A DNA stretch of 64,000 bases from Flavobacterium litorale. GTDB lineage: Bacteria; Bacteroidota; Bacteroidia; Flavobacteriales; Flavobacteriaceae. Both the position numbers and the translations under genes were made by a program. Each line of letters begins with the position of its first letter. Within the stretch, counting starts at the first letter, position 1. The notes below the pieces were generated by a model. That model saw nothing but the letters and a program-made list of their open reading frames with translations, had not been told where the DNA came from and searched no databases. This document shows, in pieces, positions 19,682-26,785 of the stretch. The stretch covers positions 1,786,501 to 1,850,500 of the forward strand of contig NZ_CP080429.1 of the NCBI RefSeq assembly GCF_019613795.1. Reading direction: 5' to 3'.

Positions 19682-20215
19682 TTATTGAGCAGCTTGTGGC
19701 GTTTGTGGTTTTCGTTTTAAGATGGCTGCTGCTATTAACGAGATTAGTAAACCTACAGGTAATATTTCGGTATACGTTATTAGCCCTGCCAATAGTGGGT
19801 TTTTGTACAATTCTTTCCACCCTTCTATCTCTGCTACTTTTTCCGCTATAACATTTTCCGATGCCCCTTTTGCAATCAACCCATCAGTACATATTTCGGT
19901 ATACCTACCCCAAAAATCATCAAGAAAAAAGTAATAATCAACAAGCCATACCACTACATATACTGTAGATGCGATTAGGCTAATGTATAAGCCTATTTTA
20001 AAGGCTTTACCAAAAGATACTGCACCGCCATTATGCTTGTCCCTATAACTTTTAACGGCTACAAAAATTAGCGAGAATGCCAACAGCATGGACGCGTAGC
20101 CGTAAATCATGCCATTCTCAAAATCAATAGTATCTGGGTTTAGCATCATTAATGTAAAACCAATAATGCTAATAAAACCAGCAATGAGTCCGAATGTTAG
20201 TACAAGTTTTTTCAT
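19682..20215 (-). CDS. DUF4199 membrane protein
   Basis: Four hydrophobic helices (residues ~5-25, 37-57, 72-95, 145-167) with KAFKIGLYISLIASTVYVVVW typical of the DUF4199 family of Bacteroidota. Function unknown. It appears monocistronic and is followed by a long inverted repeat. Confidence 0.85.
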   Translation of the reverse strand: MKKLVLTFGLIAGFISIIGFTLMMLNPDTIDFENGMIYGYASMLLAFSLIFVAVKSYRDKHNGGAVSFGKAFKIGLYISLIASTVYVVVWLVDYYFFLDDFWGRYTEICTDGLIAKGASENVIAEKVAEIEGWKELYKNPLLAGLITYTEILPVGLLISLIAAAILKRKPQTPQAAQ

Positions 20216-20246
20216 GGTGTTTTTGTTTTATGTTTATGAGGCAAAA

Positions 20247-20275
20247 ATGACTAAACCTCATGTTTTATTAGTCAT
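20247..20275. repeat. Inverted repeat ATGACTAA-N13-TTAGTCAT
   Basis: Perfect 8-bp arms (20247-20254 and 20268-20275) lie 32 bp upstream of the DUF4199 gene start on the minus strand. The position suits an operator, but the 13-bp spacer does not match the FNR-type boxes found elsewhere in the window. Confidence 0.45.
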
Positions 20276-20322
20276 ACTTTTGGGTGATTCTACTAAAAAG
20301 CAGCGGTTTTACTACTTTGGTA

Positions 20323-20793
20323 CTATGCAATGAGTTGTAGTTGGCGTGCTTTCTCTACCGCTTGGGTACGCCGTTTAACCTCTAGCTTTTCATAAAGTTT
20401 AGAGCTATGTGTTTTTACGGTATTAAGCGATACAAATAATTGCTCGGCTATTTCGGCATTGCTCATGCCTTTTGCCATAAGTTCCAGTACATCAATTTCG
20501 CGCGGGCTAAGGTTGGAATCTTTTAGTGCGGCTTCGTTACGCACAAATGCTGTTTCGGGTTTTAAGTATACCTTTTTCTCAACAACTATTGTTTCCTTTT
20601 TAGGTTTGGTAAGTTTTAATGCTAACCAAATGCCCAATGCAGTAAATACAACTGCAATGGCTCCGCTGTATATCTCTTGCGCATGGCTTAGTATTAAAAA
20701 ACGAAGCTCTAGCCAGCGCAATAAAAATAATAGCAATGCCAGTACACAACCGTATACTATAAGCCATTTATATTTAATTACTACCAAACGCAT
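20323..20793 (-). CDS. LuxR-type (GerE) transcription regulator with two membrane helices
   Basis: Two N-terminal transmembrane helices (residues ~10-27 and ~38-60), a linker, then a GerE/LuxR helix-turn-helix (LSPREIDVLELMAKGMSNAEI, continuing FVSLNTVKTHSSKLYEKL). There is no receiver or autoinducer domain, so it is a small membrane-tethered LuxR protein, a class common in Bacteroidota. Signal and targets unknown. Divergent from yaaA. Confidence 0.88.
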   Translation of the reverse strand: MRLVVIKYKWLIVYGCVLALLLFLLRWLELRFLILSHAQEIYSGAIAVVFTALGIWLALKLTKPKKETIVVEKKVYLKPETAFVRNEAALKDSNLSPREIDVLELMAKGMSNAEIAEQLFVSLNTVKTHSSKLYEKLEVKRRTQAVEKARQLQLIA

Positions 20794-20879
20794 AAGTAAC
20801 TTGTTTTGAGCAAAGATAAAAATTCTGTTGTAGATGTAGTTTTGGTACTGTATTTTTGAAAGTATTAAACTATATACTC

Positions 20880-21638
20880 ATGAAGATTGTTATATCGCCT
20901 GCTAAATCGTTGGATTTTGAAACGAAACTACCTACCCGTAAACGTAGCGAGCCTGATTTTTTAAAACAGGCAGCAACGATACAGGAAACGTTAAAAGAAA
21001 AATCGCCTGCCGATTTGATGGAGCTAATGAGTATATCGGATAAGTTGGCGGATTTGAATTGGAATCGTAATCAAGAATGGGAAACGCCTTTTACAACCAA
21101 AAATGCGCGCCCTGCTATTTATGCTTTTAATGGCGATGTTTATACGGGCTTAGATGCTTACACCATACCCACAAACAAGCTTACTAAATTACAAGACACC
21201 TTGCGTATACTTTCGGGTTTATATGGGTTGCTAAAACCCTTGGATTTAATGCAGCCTTACCGCCTAGAAATGGGTACTAAATTGCCAGTAGGGGAGCATA
21301 AGGATTTGTATGCTTTTTGGAAAGAAACAATTACAAATACTCTAAACCATGAGTTAAAGGATGATGAGTTATTTTTGAATTTAGCGAGTAAGGAGTATTT
21401 TGATGCGGTAGATACTAAGGCATTAAAAGTGCCTGTTATTACTCCAGAGTTTAAAGATTATAAAGATGGCAAATTACGCATGATAAGTTTTTATGCCAAA
21501 AAGGCTAGGGGGATGATGGTACGTTATATTATTGATAAAAACATACGATCGTTAAACGGTTTGAAAGGGTTTGATTATGATGGATATAGTTTTGATGCAA
21601 AACTATCTAAAGGAAATAAATTAGTGTTTACACGCTAA
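20880..21638 (+). CDS. yaaA: Peroxide stress protein YaaA (DUF328)
   Basis: The family lowers free iron and protects DNA during peroxide stress in E. coli. Diagnostic segments: [19 protein letters not shown] at the N-terminus, [18 protein letters not shown], and [18 protein letters not shown]. Start taken at the ATG at 20880, where homology begins; the ATG at 20856 would add eight residues. 252 aa. Single gene. Confidence 0.95.
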   Translation: MKIVISPAKSLDFETKLPTRKRSEPDFLKQAATIQETLKEKSPADLMELMSISDKLADLNWNRNQEWETPFTTKNARPAIYAFNGDVYTGLDAYTIPTNKLTKLQDTLRILSGLYGLLKPLDLMQPYRLEMGTKLPVGEHKDLYAFWKETITNTLNHELKDDELFLNLASKEYFDAVDTKALKVPVITPEFKDYKDGKLRMISFYAKKARGMMVRYIIDKNIRSLNGLKGFDYDGYSFDAKLSKGNKLVFTR

Positions 21639-21732
21639 AAACGCATCGGAAAAATGGTATAAGTAAAATCTATACTGATTTTTTAAAACTATAGTAATCA
21701 ATTAATTGTAATTTGGTTGATGAAGTATAGGT

Positions 21733-22302
21733 TTAGCTGTAAATCCAGTTTTTTATAAGTTGCTTTCCATGTGGTGTAAGCACCGATTCGGGATGAAACT
21801 GCACTCCTTTAACATCCAAATGTGTATGACGTAGCGCCATTATATTGCCTGCATCGTCTGTAGCTGTTACCTCTAAAATAGCAGGTAAATTTTTTTGGTT
21901 TACACTCCACGAATGGTAACGCCCTACTTGTATCGTACTCTTTAAACCATCGAATAAAGGTTCGTTTTCTACTACTATATTTACATTAGTAGCCACGCCA
22001 TGATATACTTTTTGCAGGTTTATAATACTGCCTCCAAAAACTTCGGCAATGGCTTGTTGCCCCAAGCATACGCCTAGTATGCTTTTGCTTTTGGCATAGG
22101 TTTGTATCACCGCTTTTAGCAGCCCCGCATCGTTGGGTACACCTGGACCTGGCGATAGTACTATTTTATCATAATTAGCTACTTCATCAATATCCAATTC
22201 GTCATTCCGAATTATGGTTACATCGCAGTCAAAAGCCTCTAAATAATGTACTAGGTTGTAGGTAAAACTATCGTAGTTATCTATAACAAGAATTTTTTTC
22301 AT
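21733..22302 (-). CDS. pabA: Anthranilate/aminodeoxychorismate synthase component II
   Basis: Class I glutamine amidotransferase supplying ammonia to a chorismate-using partner. The triad is visible: Cys in LGVCLGQQAIAEVFGG and His/Glu in VQFHPESVLTPHG; DNYDSFTYNLVHYLE is the N-terminal signature. No component I or trp genes are adjacent, so PabA versus TrpG cannot be decided; the isolated location makes the folate role (PabA) or a dual role likely. Confidence 0.9.
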   Translation of the reverse strand: MKKILVIDNYDSFTYNLVHYLEAFDCDVTIIRNDELDIDEVANYDKIVLSPGPGVPNDAGLLKAVIQTYAKSKSILGVCLGQQAIAEVFGGSIINLQKVYHGVATNVNIVVENEPLFDGLKSTIQVGRYHSWSVNQKNLPAILEVTATDDAGNIMALRHTHLDVKGVQFHPESVLTPHGKQLIKNWIYS

Positions 22303-22366
22303 TGTACGGAAATAAGTGCAAATGTAATAACATTTAATGGCATGGAGTTTTTATTGTAAAACAATA

Positions 22367-22399
22367 GTAAACCCCTGCCAGTAACTGACAGGGGTTTAC
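22367..22399 (-). terminator. Terminator of the MarR-nitroreductase-YceI operon
   Basis: GTAAACCCCTG / CAGGGGTTTAC stem (11 bp plus inner pairing), 32 bp beyond the stop codon at 22431 on the minus strand. The following sequence is TATTGTTTTAC, a weak T-tract. Confidence 0.7.
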
Positions 22400-22430
22400 A
22401 CTTAACACAAAATCCAAACCTTAATAATTA

Positions 22431-23003
22431 TTAGTACTGTAGTTTTACAGTAAGCTCAAAATCGTCGTATATCATTTTGTCGCCCAATCCATCAAAAAAG
22501 CTACCCGAACTGTACTCAATGCCGTATTTCGTTCTGTCTATTTCAAACATAGTTGTTGCACTATTTTTAAGTACTGTAAGATTAAAGCTTACAGGCTCTG
22601 TTATGCCCTTAATAGTTAGGTTGGCTTTAACAGCATATGTATCGCGCCCTTTTGCTTTTACCGATGTAAAAACAAGTGTAGAGGTAGCGTACTCTTGTAC
22701 ACCAAAAAAGTCGTCTGCTTTAAGGTGACCTTCTAGTTTTTCTTTTCCTTCTCCAGCTTTAAGGTCAGTTACTGTAATCGATCGCATGTCTACTGTAAAG
22801 TTACCCCCTACAAGCTTACCATTGCTAAATTTAAGCACACCGTCTTTAAAGCTAATTTTACCACTATGTTGTCCTGTTACTTTTTTACCAACCCACTCTA
22901 TTTTACTTTTAGAGGTGTTTATTTTCTTGTCTTGTGCTGTAGCACCAATAGTAGTTCCTAATGCCATTACTAAAGCAAATGCGATTGTTTTTAGATTTTT
23001 CAT
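22431..23003 (-). CDS. YceI family protein, exported
   Basis: Signal peptide (FALVMALGTTIGATAQ) and YceI lipocalin-like domain (INTSKSKIEWVGKKVTGQHS, ANLTIKGITEPVSFNLTVL, FEIDRTKYGIEYSSGSFFDG). Periplasmic isoprenoid/quinone-binding family. Third gene of the operon headed by the MarR regulator; the link with a nitroreductase suggests a quinone or electrophile stress role, by inference. Confidence 0.92.
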   Translation of the reverse strand: MKNLKTIAFALVMALGTTIGATAQDKKINTSKSKIEWVGKKVTGQHSGKISFKDGVLKFSNGKLVGGNFTVDMRSITVTDLKAGEGKEKLEGHLKADDFFGVQEYATSTLVFTSVKAKGRDTYAVKANLTIKGITEPVSFNLTVLKNSATTMFEIDRTKYGIEYSSGSFFDGLGDKMIYDDFELTVKLQY

Positions 23004-23034
23004 TGTTTTCTTTTATTAAAAATTGCGTTATATA

Positions 23035-23667
23035 TTAAATAGTTATAAATAATTCTTCTTCCGATTTTCGTACTTTCTTCATGTGCTGGAATTCGTCCTC
23101 CTCATGCCTGTAGCCTACCGTAGCCACTACCGATGCCGTTAAGCCCATAGCCTCTAACCCTAGTATTTTGTCAAATTCAACTTTATTAAAGCCTTCCATA
23201 GGGGTAGCATCTATTTTTAAAATGGCTGCGGTTGTAATAAGCGAACTCATTGCCAAGTAGGCTTGTTTTGCTGCCCAAAAACTTTTACTAGTTTCGTCTT
23301 GCGCTCCAATAAAGCCTTCCATAGCTTTAATAAAGGGCGTTACTGTTTCTCGGGTAATTTCTCGGGTAGTTATAATGTTGTTAACATAAGCATCTATATG
23401 TTTTTTACCTACATTAATTTCGCTTGCAAACACAAAAACGTGCGATGCATCTGTAATACCATTTTGGTTAAACGCTACAGGTTTTAACTGTTTGCGTATC
23501 TCGGCATCTTCAACTATTATTACTTTGTACGGTTGTAATCCTAATGATGATACGCTTAGCCTTACGGCTTCTTTTAATGTTGTAAGGTCTGTAGGTGTTA
23601 TTTTTTTATTTGGGTCGTATTTTTTGGTTGCATAGCGCCAGTAAAGGCTCTCTATATAATTATTCAT
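23035..23667 (-). CDS. Nitroreductase family NAD(P)H-dependent oxidoreductase
   Basis: FMN-dependent NfsB/FRase I-like enzyme reducing nitroaromatics and quinones. Signature: YWRYATKKYDPNKKI at the N-terminus (FMN phosphate), SVSSLGLQPYKVIIVED, and ATPMEGFNKVEFDKILGL. 210 aa. Second gene of the MarR operon, 25 bp after marR. Confidence 0.92.
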   Translation of the reverse strand: MNNYIESLYWRYATKKYDPNKKITPTDLTTLKEAVRLSVSSLGLQPYKVIIVEDAEIRKQLKPVAFNQNGITDASHVFVFASEINVGKKHIDAYVNNIITTREITRETVTPFIKAMEGFIGAQDETSKSFWAAKQAYLAMSSLITTAAILKIDATPMEGFNKVEFDKILGLEAMGLTASVVATVGYRHEEDEFQHMKKVRKSEEELFITI

Positions 23668-23692
23668 GCTATTGTATTTGTAATTACGTTAC

Positions 23693-24145
23693 TTATCCTC
23701 TGTATTTTTCTAGCAAACTGTTTAATTGCTCTAGCTCGTTACCACTCAGGTTTTTAGAATATTCTGTTTCTTGTCCTTCAACCTTTGGGTCCAATTCATT
23801 CAGTAAATCCAGTCCTTTTTCGGTAATGGTAATATCCATTTTTCGTCTGTTTTCGCTACAAACCTTCCGCATAACCAAGCCTTTGGCTAGTAACTTGTCA
23901 ACCAGTCGGGTGGTGTTGCTAGTACGCGATATCATTCGTTCCTGAATTAAATGCATATTGGCAGGTTTACCCTTTTGCCCTCTCAATATTCGTAACACAT
24001 TAAATTGTTCAGGAGAAAGCTCGTAAGGTTTTAAAATATCATTAAAATTATCTGCCAATACATTTTGCGTGTACATTATATTTAATATCGTTTTCTTCTC
24101 TAACGCTATTTCGTTTGTTGCTTTTATCACATCTTCTATCTTCAT
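23693..24145 (-). CDS. MarR-family transcription regulator
   Basis: 150-residue winged-helix dimer. The HTH region is LSPEQFNVLRILRGQKGKP through ISRTSNTTRLVDKLLAKGLV, with wing SENRRKMDITITEKG. No cysteine sits in the classic OhrR N-terminal position; the single Cys is before the wing (KVCSENRRK). It heads the nitroreductase-YceI operon and very likely represses itself through the three palindromes at 24148-24205. Confidence 0.93.
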   Translation of the reverse strand: MKIEDVIKATNEIALEKKTILNIMYTQNVLADNFNDILKPYELSPEQFNVLRILRGQKGKPANMHLIQERMISRTSNTTRLVDKLLAKGLVMRKVCSENRRKMDITITEKGLDLLNELDPKVEGQETEYSKNLSGNELEQLNSLLEKYRG

Positions 24146-24147
24146 AA

Positions 24148-24205
24148 TTGTATCTACAAAATTTGTATGTACAAATGTATATTCTTTTTACTATTGTATA
24201 TACAA
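24148..24205. promoter_or_regulatory. Three TTGTAnnTACAA operators over the marR promoter
   Basis: Palindromes TTGTATCTACAA (24148-24159), TTGTATGTACAA (24163-24174, extended to 16 bp as ATTTGTA-TG-TACAAAT) and TTGTATATACAA (24194-24205). The middle one overlaps a minus-strand -7 element TACATTTG (24172-24179), the third covers the -33 region, and the first covers the ribosome-binding region of marR. This layout fits repression of marR and perhaps of the divergent tlpA-like gene. Confidence 0.85.
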
Positions 24206-24286
24206 ATATTAGGTTAAAAATGTGTTAAAACGTACGAGGTCTTATTTTTTCAATTACTTTTAATCTTTTTGAATACGTACGCAATA

Positions 24287-24844
24287 ATGAAATTAATTAA
24301 AACTAAAATAGCAGTAGTTTTACTACTACTTGTATTGGTTGCTTGTAAGGGAGAGGTTAAACCACAAGAAGCAACTGAAATTACCCCTGCACCCAACCCT
24401 ATAAAAGTATATACTAAAGACGACATTAGTGTTAAAGCATACAAGTATGATGGGTTGGAATATTTCCTGAACAGAAAAGACAACGATACTACTTATGTAG
24501 TTAATTTTTGGGCTACTTGGTGTGTACCCTGTGTAAAGGAGTTGCCTTATTTTGAGCAGCTAAACACTAATTATAAAGATGAGAAAGTAAAAGTACTTTT
24601 GGTTAGCCTTGATATGCGCAAGATGATAGATAGTAAACTAATTCCTTTTTTAGAAGAGAAAAAATTAGAAAGCGAGGTTATTGTAATGACGGATCCTGAC
24701 TCTAATTCGTGGATTCCGAAAATAGATAGTACGTGGAGTGGTGCTATACCAGCTACTATTATTTACAACAAAAACAAACGTAAGTTTTACGAGCGTTCGT
24801 TTACGTATGATGAGCTAAATGCCGAATTAATGGCTGTAAAATAA
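24287..24844 (+). CDS. TlpA-like thioredoxin-fold lipoprotein
   Basis: Lipoprotein signal (LLLLVLVACKG, Cys near residue 19) then a thioredoxin fold with active site WCVPC in VVNFWATWCVPCVKELPYF and cis-Pro region SGAIPATIIYN. Extracytoplasmic thiol reductase/oxidoreductase of the TlpA/ResA type. Start taken at the ATG at 24287 (MKLIKTKIAVV) rather than 24269. It heads a run of three thiol/sulfur-related genes. Confidence 0.9.
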   Translation: MKLIKTKIAVVLLLLVLVACKGEVKPQEATEITPAPNPIKVYTKDDISVKAYKYDGLEYFLNRKDNDTTYVVNFWATWCVPCVKELPYFEQLNTNYKDEKVKVLLVSLDMRKMIDSKLIPFLEEKKLESEVIVMTDPDSNSWIPKIDSTWSGAIPATIIYNKNKRKFYERSFTYDELNAELMAVK

Positions 24845-24881
24845 AAGTACAAAACAGTTTAATTTTTAAATAATAAATAAG

Positions 24882-25574
24882 ATGAAAATAACTAAATTTT
24901 TAACCCTTTTTATAACAGCAGGATTACTTGTATTAAACGTATCGTGCAAGTCTGAAAACGACAAAGCTGAGGAAACAGCAGAAACTACTGAAGCGAATGA
25001 AGTAGCAGACAATACAGAAAACAAACCTGCCATGAAATCGGGGTACAGTATAGGTGATGTGGCAACTGATTTTAGCCTTAAAAATGTTGACGGTAACAAT
25101 GTAGCCTTAAAAGATATGGCAGATGCCAAAGGGTATATTGTAATATTTACATGTAACCACTGCCCATATGCTGTAAAATACGAAGACAGAATTATAGCAT
25201 TAAATAAAAAATATAAAGCTAAGGGGTATCCTGTAGTAGCAATAAACCCAAACAACCCTGACAAAACACCAGACGATAGCTTTGAGAAAATGCAGGAGCG
25301 TGCCGAAGCTAAAGACTTTACTTTTCCGTATTTATTTGATGACGGACAAAAAATTTACCCGCAGTATGGTGCTACAAAAACACCTCATGTTTATGTGTTA
25401 GAAAAAACAGATAAGGGGAATATAGTACGCTATATAGGAGCAATTGATGATAATTATGAAGATGCTGCTGCAGTAAAAGTACCGTATGTACAAAACGTAG
25501 TTGATGCATTGCTAAGAGGCGAAGAAATTGCTGTAGAAGAAACCAAAGCTATTGGTTGTTCTATAAAAGCATAA
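24882..25574 (+). CDS. Redoxin-domain lipoprotein (AhpC/TSA-like)
   Basis: Lipoprotein leader (LLVLNVSCKS), a 30-residue Glu/Thr-rich linker, then a thioredoxin/peroxiredoxin fold with CNHCPYAVKYEDRI, the CxxC motif common to this group. The C-terminus ends CSIKA. Membrane-anchored thiol peroxidase or reductase is the likely role. It follows the TlpA-like gene by 37 bp. Confidence 0.9.
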   Translation: MKITKFLTLFITAGLLVLNVSCKSENDKAEETAETTEANEVADNTENKPAMKSGYSIGDVATDFSLKNVDGNNVALKDMADAKGYIVIFTCNHCPYAVKYEDRIIALNKKYKAKGYPVVAINPNNPDKTPDDSFEKMQERAEAKDFTFPYLFDDGQKIYPQYGATKTPHVYVLEKTDKGNIVRYIGAIDDNYEDAAAVKVPYVQNVVDALLRGEEIAVEETKAIGCSIKA

Positions 25575-25602
25575 TACCTTTGCAGGAAATAAAATTATAA
25601 TA

Positions 25603-25917
25603 ATGAATTTATCGGAACAAGAATGGTGGCAAAAGGCACAAGCAGATACCAATGCGGTACTACTTGATGTGCGCACCGAAGACGAAGTGAATAATGGTAT
25701 AATTCCTAATGCTATAAATATTGATATTTATAAGGGGCAGGGATTTATAGATGAACTTGAAACGCTTGATAAAACAAAAAACTACTATGTGTATTGTGCT
25801 GCCGGAGGGCGTAGCGCACAAGCCTGTAGTGTAATGAATCAGCTTGGGTTTAGTACAGCCTATAACCTTTTAGGAGGCATATCACAATGGAACGGTCCTG
25901 TTGTATTACCAAAATAA
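25603..25917 (+). CDS. Rhodanese-like sulfurtransferase, cytoplasmic
   Basis: Single rhodanese domain (104 aa) with LLDVRTEDEVNNGIIPNAIN and active-site loop CAAGGRSAQ (Cys persulfide site). No signal peptide. Last gene of the thiol-redox run, followed by a perfect palindromic terminator. Confidence 0.93.
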   Translation: MNLSEQEWWQKAQADTNAVLLDVRTEDEVNNGIIPNAINIDIYKGQGFIDELETLDKTKNYYVYCAAGGRSAQACSVMNQLGFSTAYNLLGGISQWNGPVVLPK

Positions 25918-25937
25918 ACTTTGTTGCATAGCAAATA

Positions 25938-25963
25938 AAAAAGCAGCCCTAGGGCTGCTTTTT
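25938..25963. terminator. Bidirectional terminator
   Basis: A perfect 26-bp palindrome built on AGCAGCCCT / AGGGCTGCT with A- and T-tracts, between the convergent rhodanese and FNR-type genes. Confidence 0.9.
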
Positions 25964-25987
25964 ATATTATATAGCTTTTATGTTCTG

Positions 25988-26665
25988 TTACATTTTTCGT
26001 AGCGCATCAATATCTGTAAGAATAATTTTTTTGCCCGATAAAATTATAAGTCCATTTTTTTTAAAGTCAGATAACAATCGTATACAACTTTCAGTAGCAG
26101 TACCAATCATCCCTGCCAATTCTTCGCGCGATAATTTTATGGTGAGGCTATTATCAGCTTCATCGGTACCAAAATTATCGTATAAATACAAAAGTACTTC
26201 GGCAAGGCGTTGTTTTACCGATTTTTGTGCCATAGTTACCACATGGTCATCAGCATCCTTAAGGTCACCACAAATACTACGCATCACATTCATCGAAAAC
26301 TCGTTATTCGTATTAAAGAAACCCATAATTTCTGCTTTCGGAATAAAACAAACCTCCATATCATCAATGGCAACAGCACTTAAATTAACAGGCTCTTCGC
26401 TAATTAACGATCGTTGCCCTAACAGCTCGCCCTTGGATATTAGTTTTACAATTTGTTCATTGCCGTTGGCACTAAGCTTAGTCATTTTACAAATACCATC
26501 CTTAACACAAAAAATACCTTTCAGGTTTTCACCTTCTGTAAAAACAGGTTCTCCTTTTTTAACCGTATAAAACGTTTTACAGTTGGAAAGACTAAGTAAT
26601 TCATCTTTCTTTAACGCTTTCAGAGAGCTAAATTGCCTAACTATACATTGTTCACACTTGCTCAT
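25988..26665 (-). CDS. FNR-type Crp/Fnr regulator of the cbb3 region
   Basis: 225 aa. The N-terminus has C4-x2-C7 and a further Cys at 29, with Cys 53, 59 and 106 in the beta-roll, so a redox or iron-sulfur centre is possible but its ligands are not clear. C-terminal winged helix: LSREELAGMIGTATESCIRL. Its recognition helix reads E-S-C-I-R where E. coli FNR has E-T-I-S-R. It is divergent from ccoI, and the box ATGACAATTGTCAT lies in the shared gap, with a TACCTTTG -7 element (26695-26702) on its own side. Likely oxygen-responsive activator of ccoI, ccoS-NOQP and hemN. Confidence 0.9.
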   Translation of the reverse strand: MSKCEQCIVRQFSSLKALKKDELLSLSNCKTFYTVKKGEPVFTEGENLKGIFCVKDGICKMTKLSANGNEQIVKLISKGELLGQRSLISEEPVNLSAVAIDDMEVCFIPKAEIMGFFNTNNEFSMNVMRSICGDLKDADDHVVTMAQKSVKQRLAEVLLYLYDNFGTDEADNSLTIKLSREELAGMIGTATESCIRLLSDFKKNGLIILSGKKIILTDIDALRKM

Positions 26666-26718
26666 AAATAATCAATTCTAGTGTTACTCTGTTGCAAAGG
26701 TATTCAATAATTGTCAAC

Positions 26719-26762
26719 ATGACAATTGTCATATTTTATTATTTCATACTATCGCACCTTTG
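26719..26762 (+). promoter_or_regulatory. FNR-type box and -7 element of ccoI
   Basis: Perfect palindrome ATGACAATTGTCAT (26719-26732). CACCTTTG (26755-26762) is a near match to TAnnTTTG; the box centre is 36.5 bp before its last G, placing the box near -41.5 as in class II activation. On the regulator's side the box is 30.5 bp from the end of its -7 element and would overlap the -33 region, which suggests autorepression. Confidence 0.8.
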
Positions 26763-26785
26763 TACTAGGTAAAAGAGCAGATACT

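Noticed and set aside
26695..26732. Class II activation of the FNR-type regulator's own gene by the ccoI box
   Set aside because: The box centre is 30.5 bp from the end of its -7 element instead of 36.5, so activation is unlikely; overlap with the -33 region suggests repression instead.
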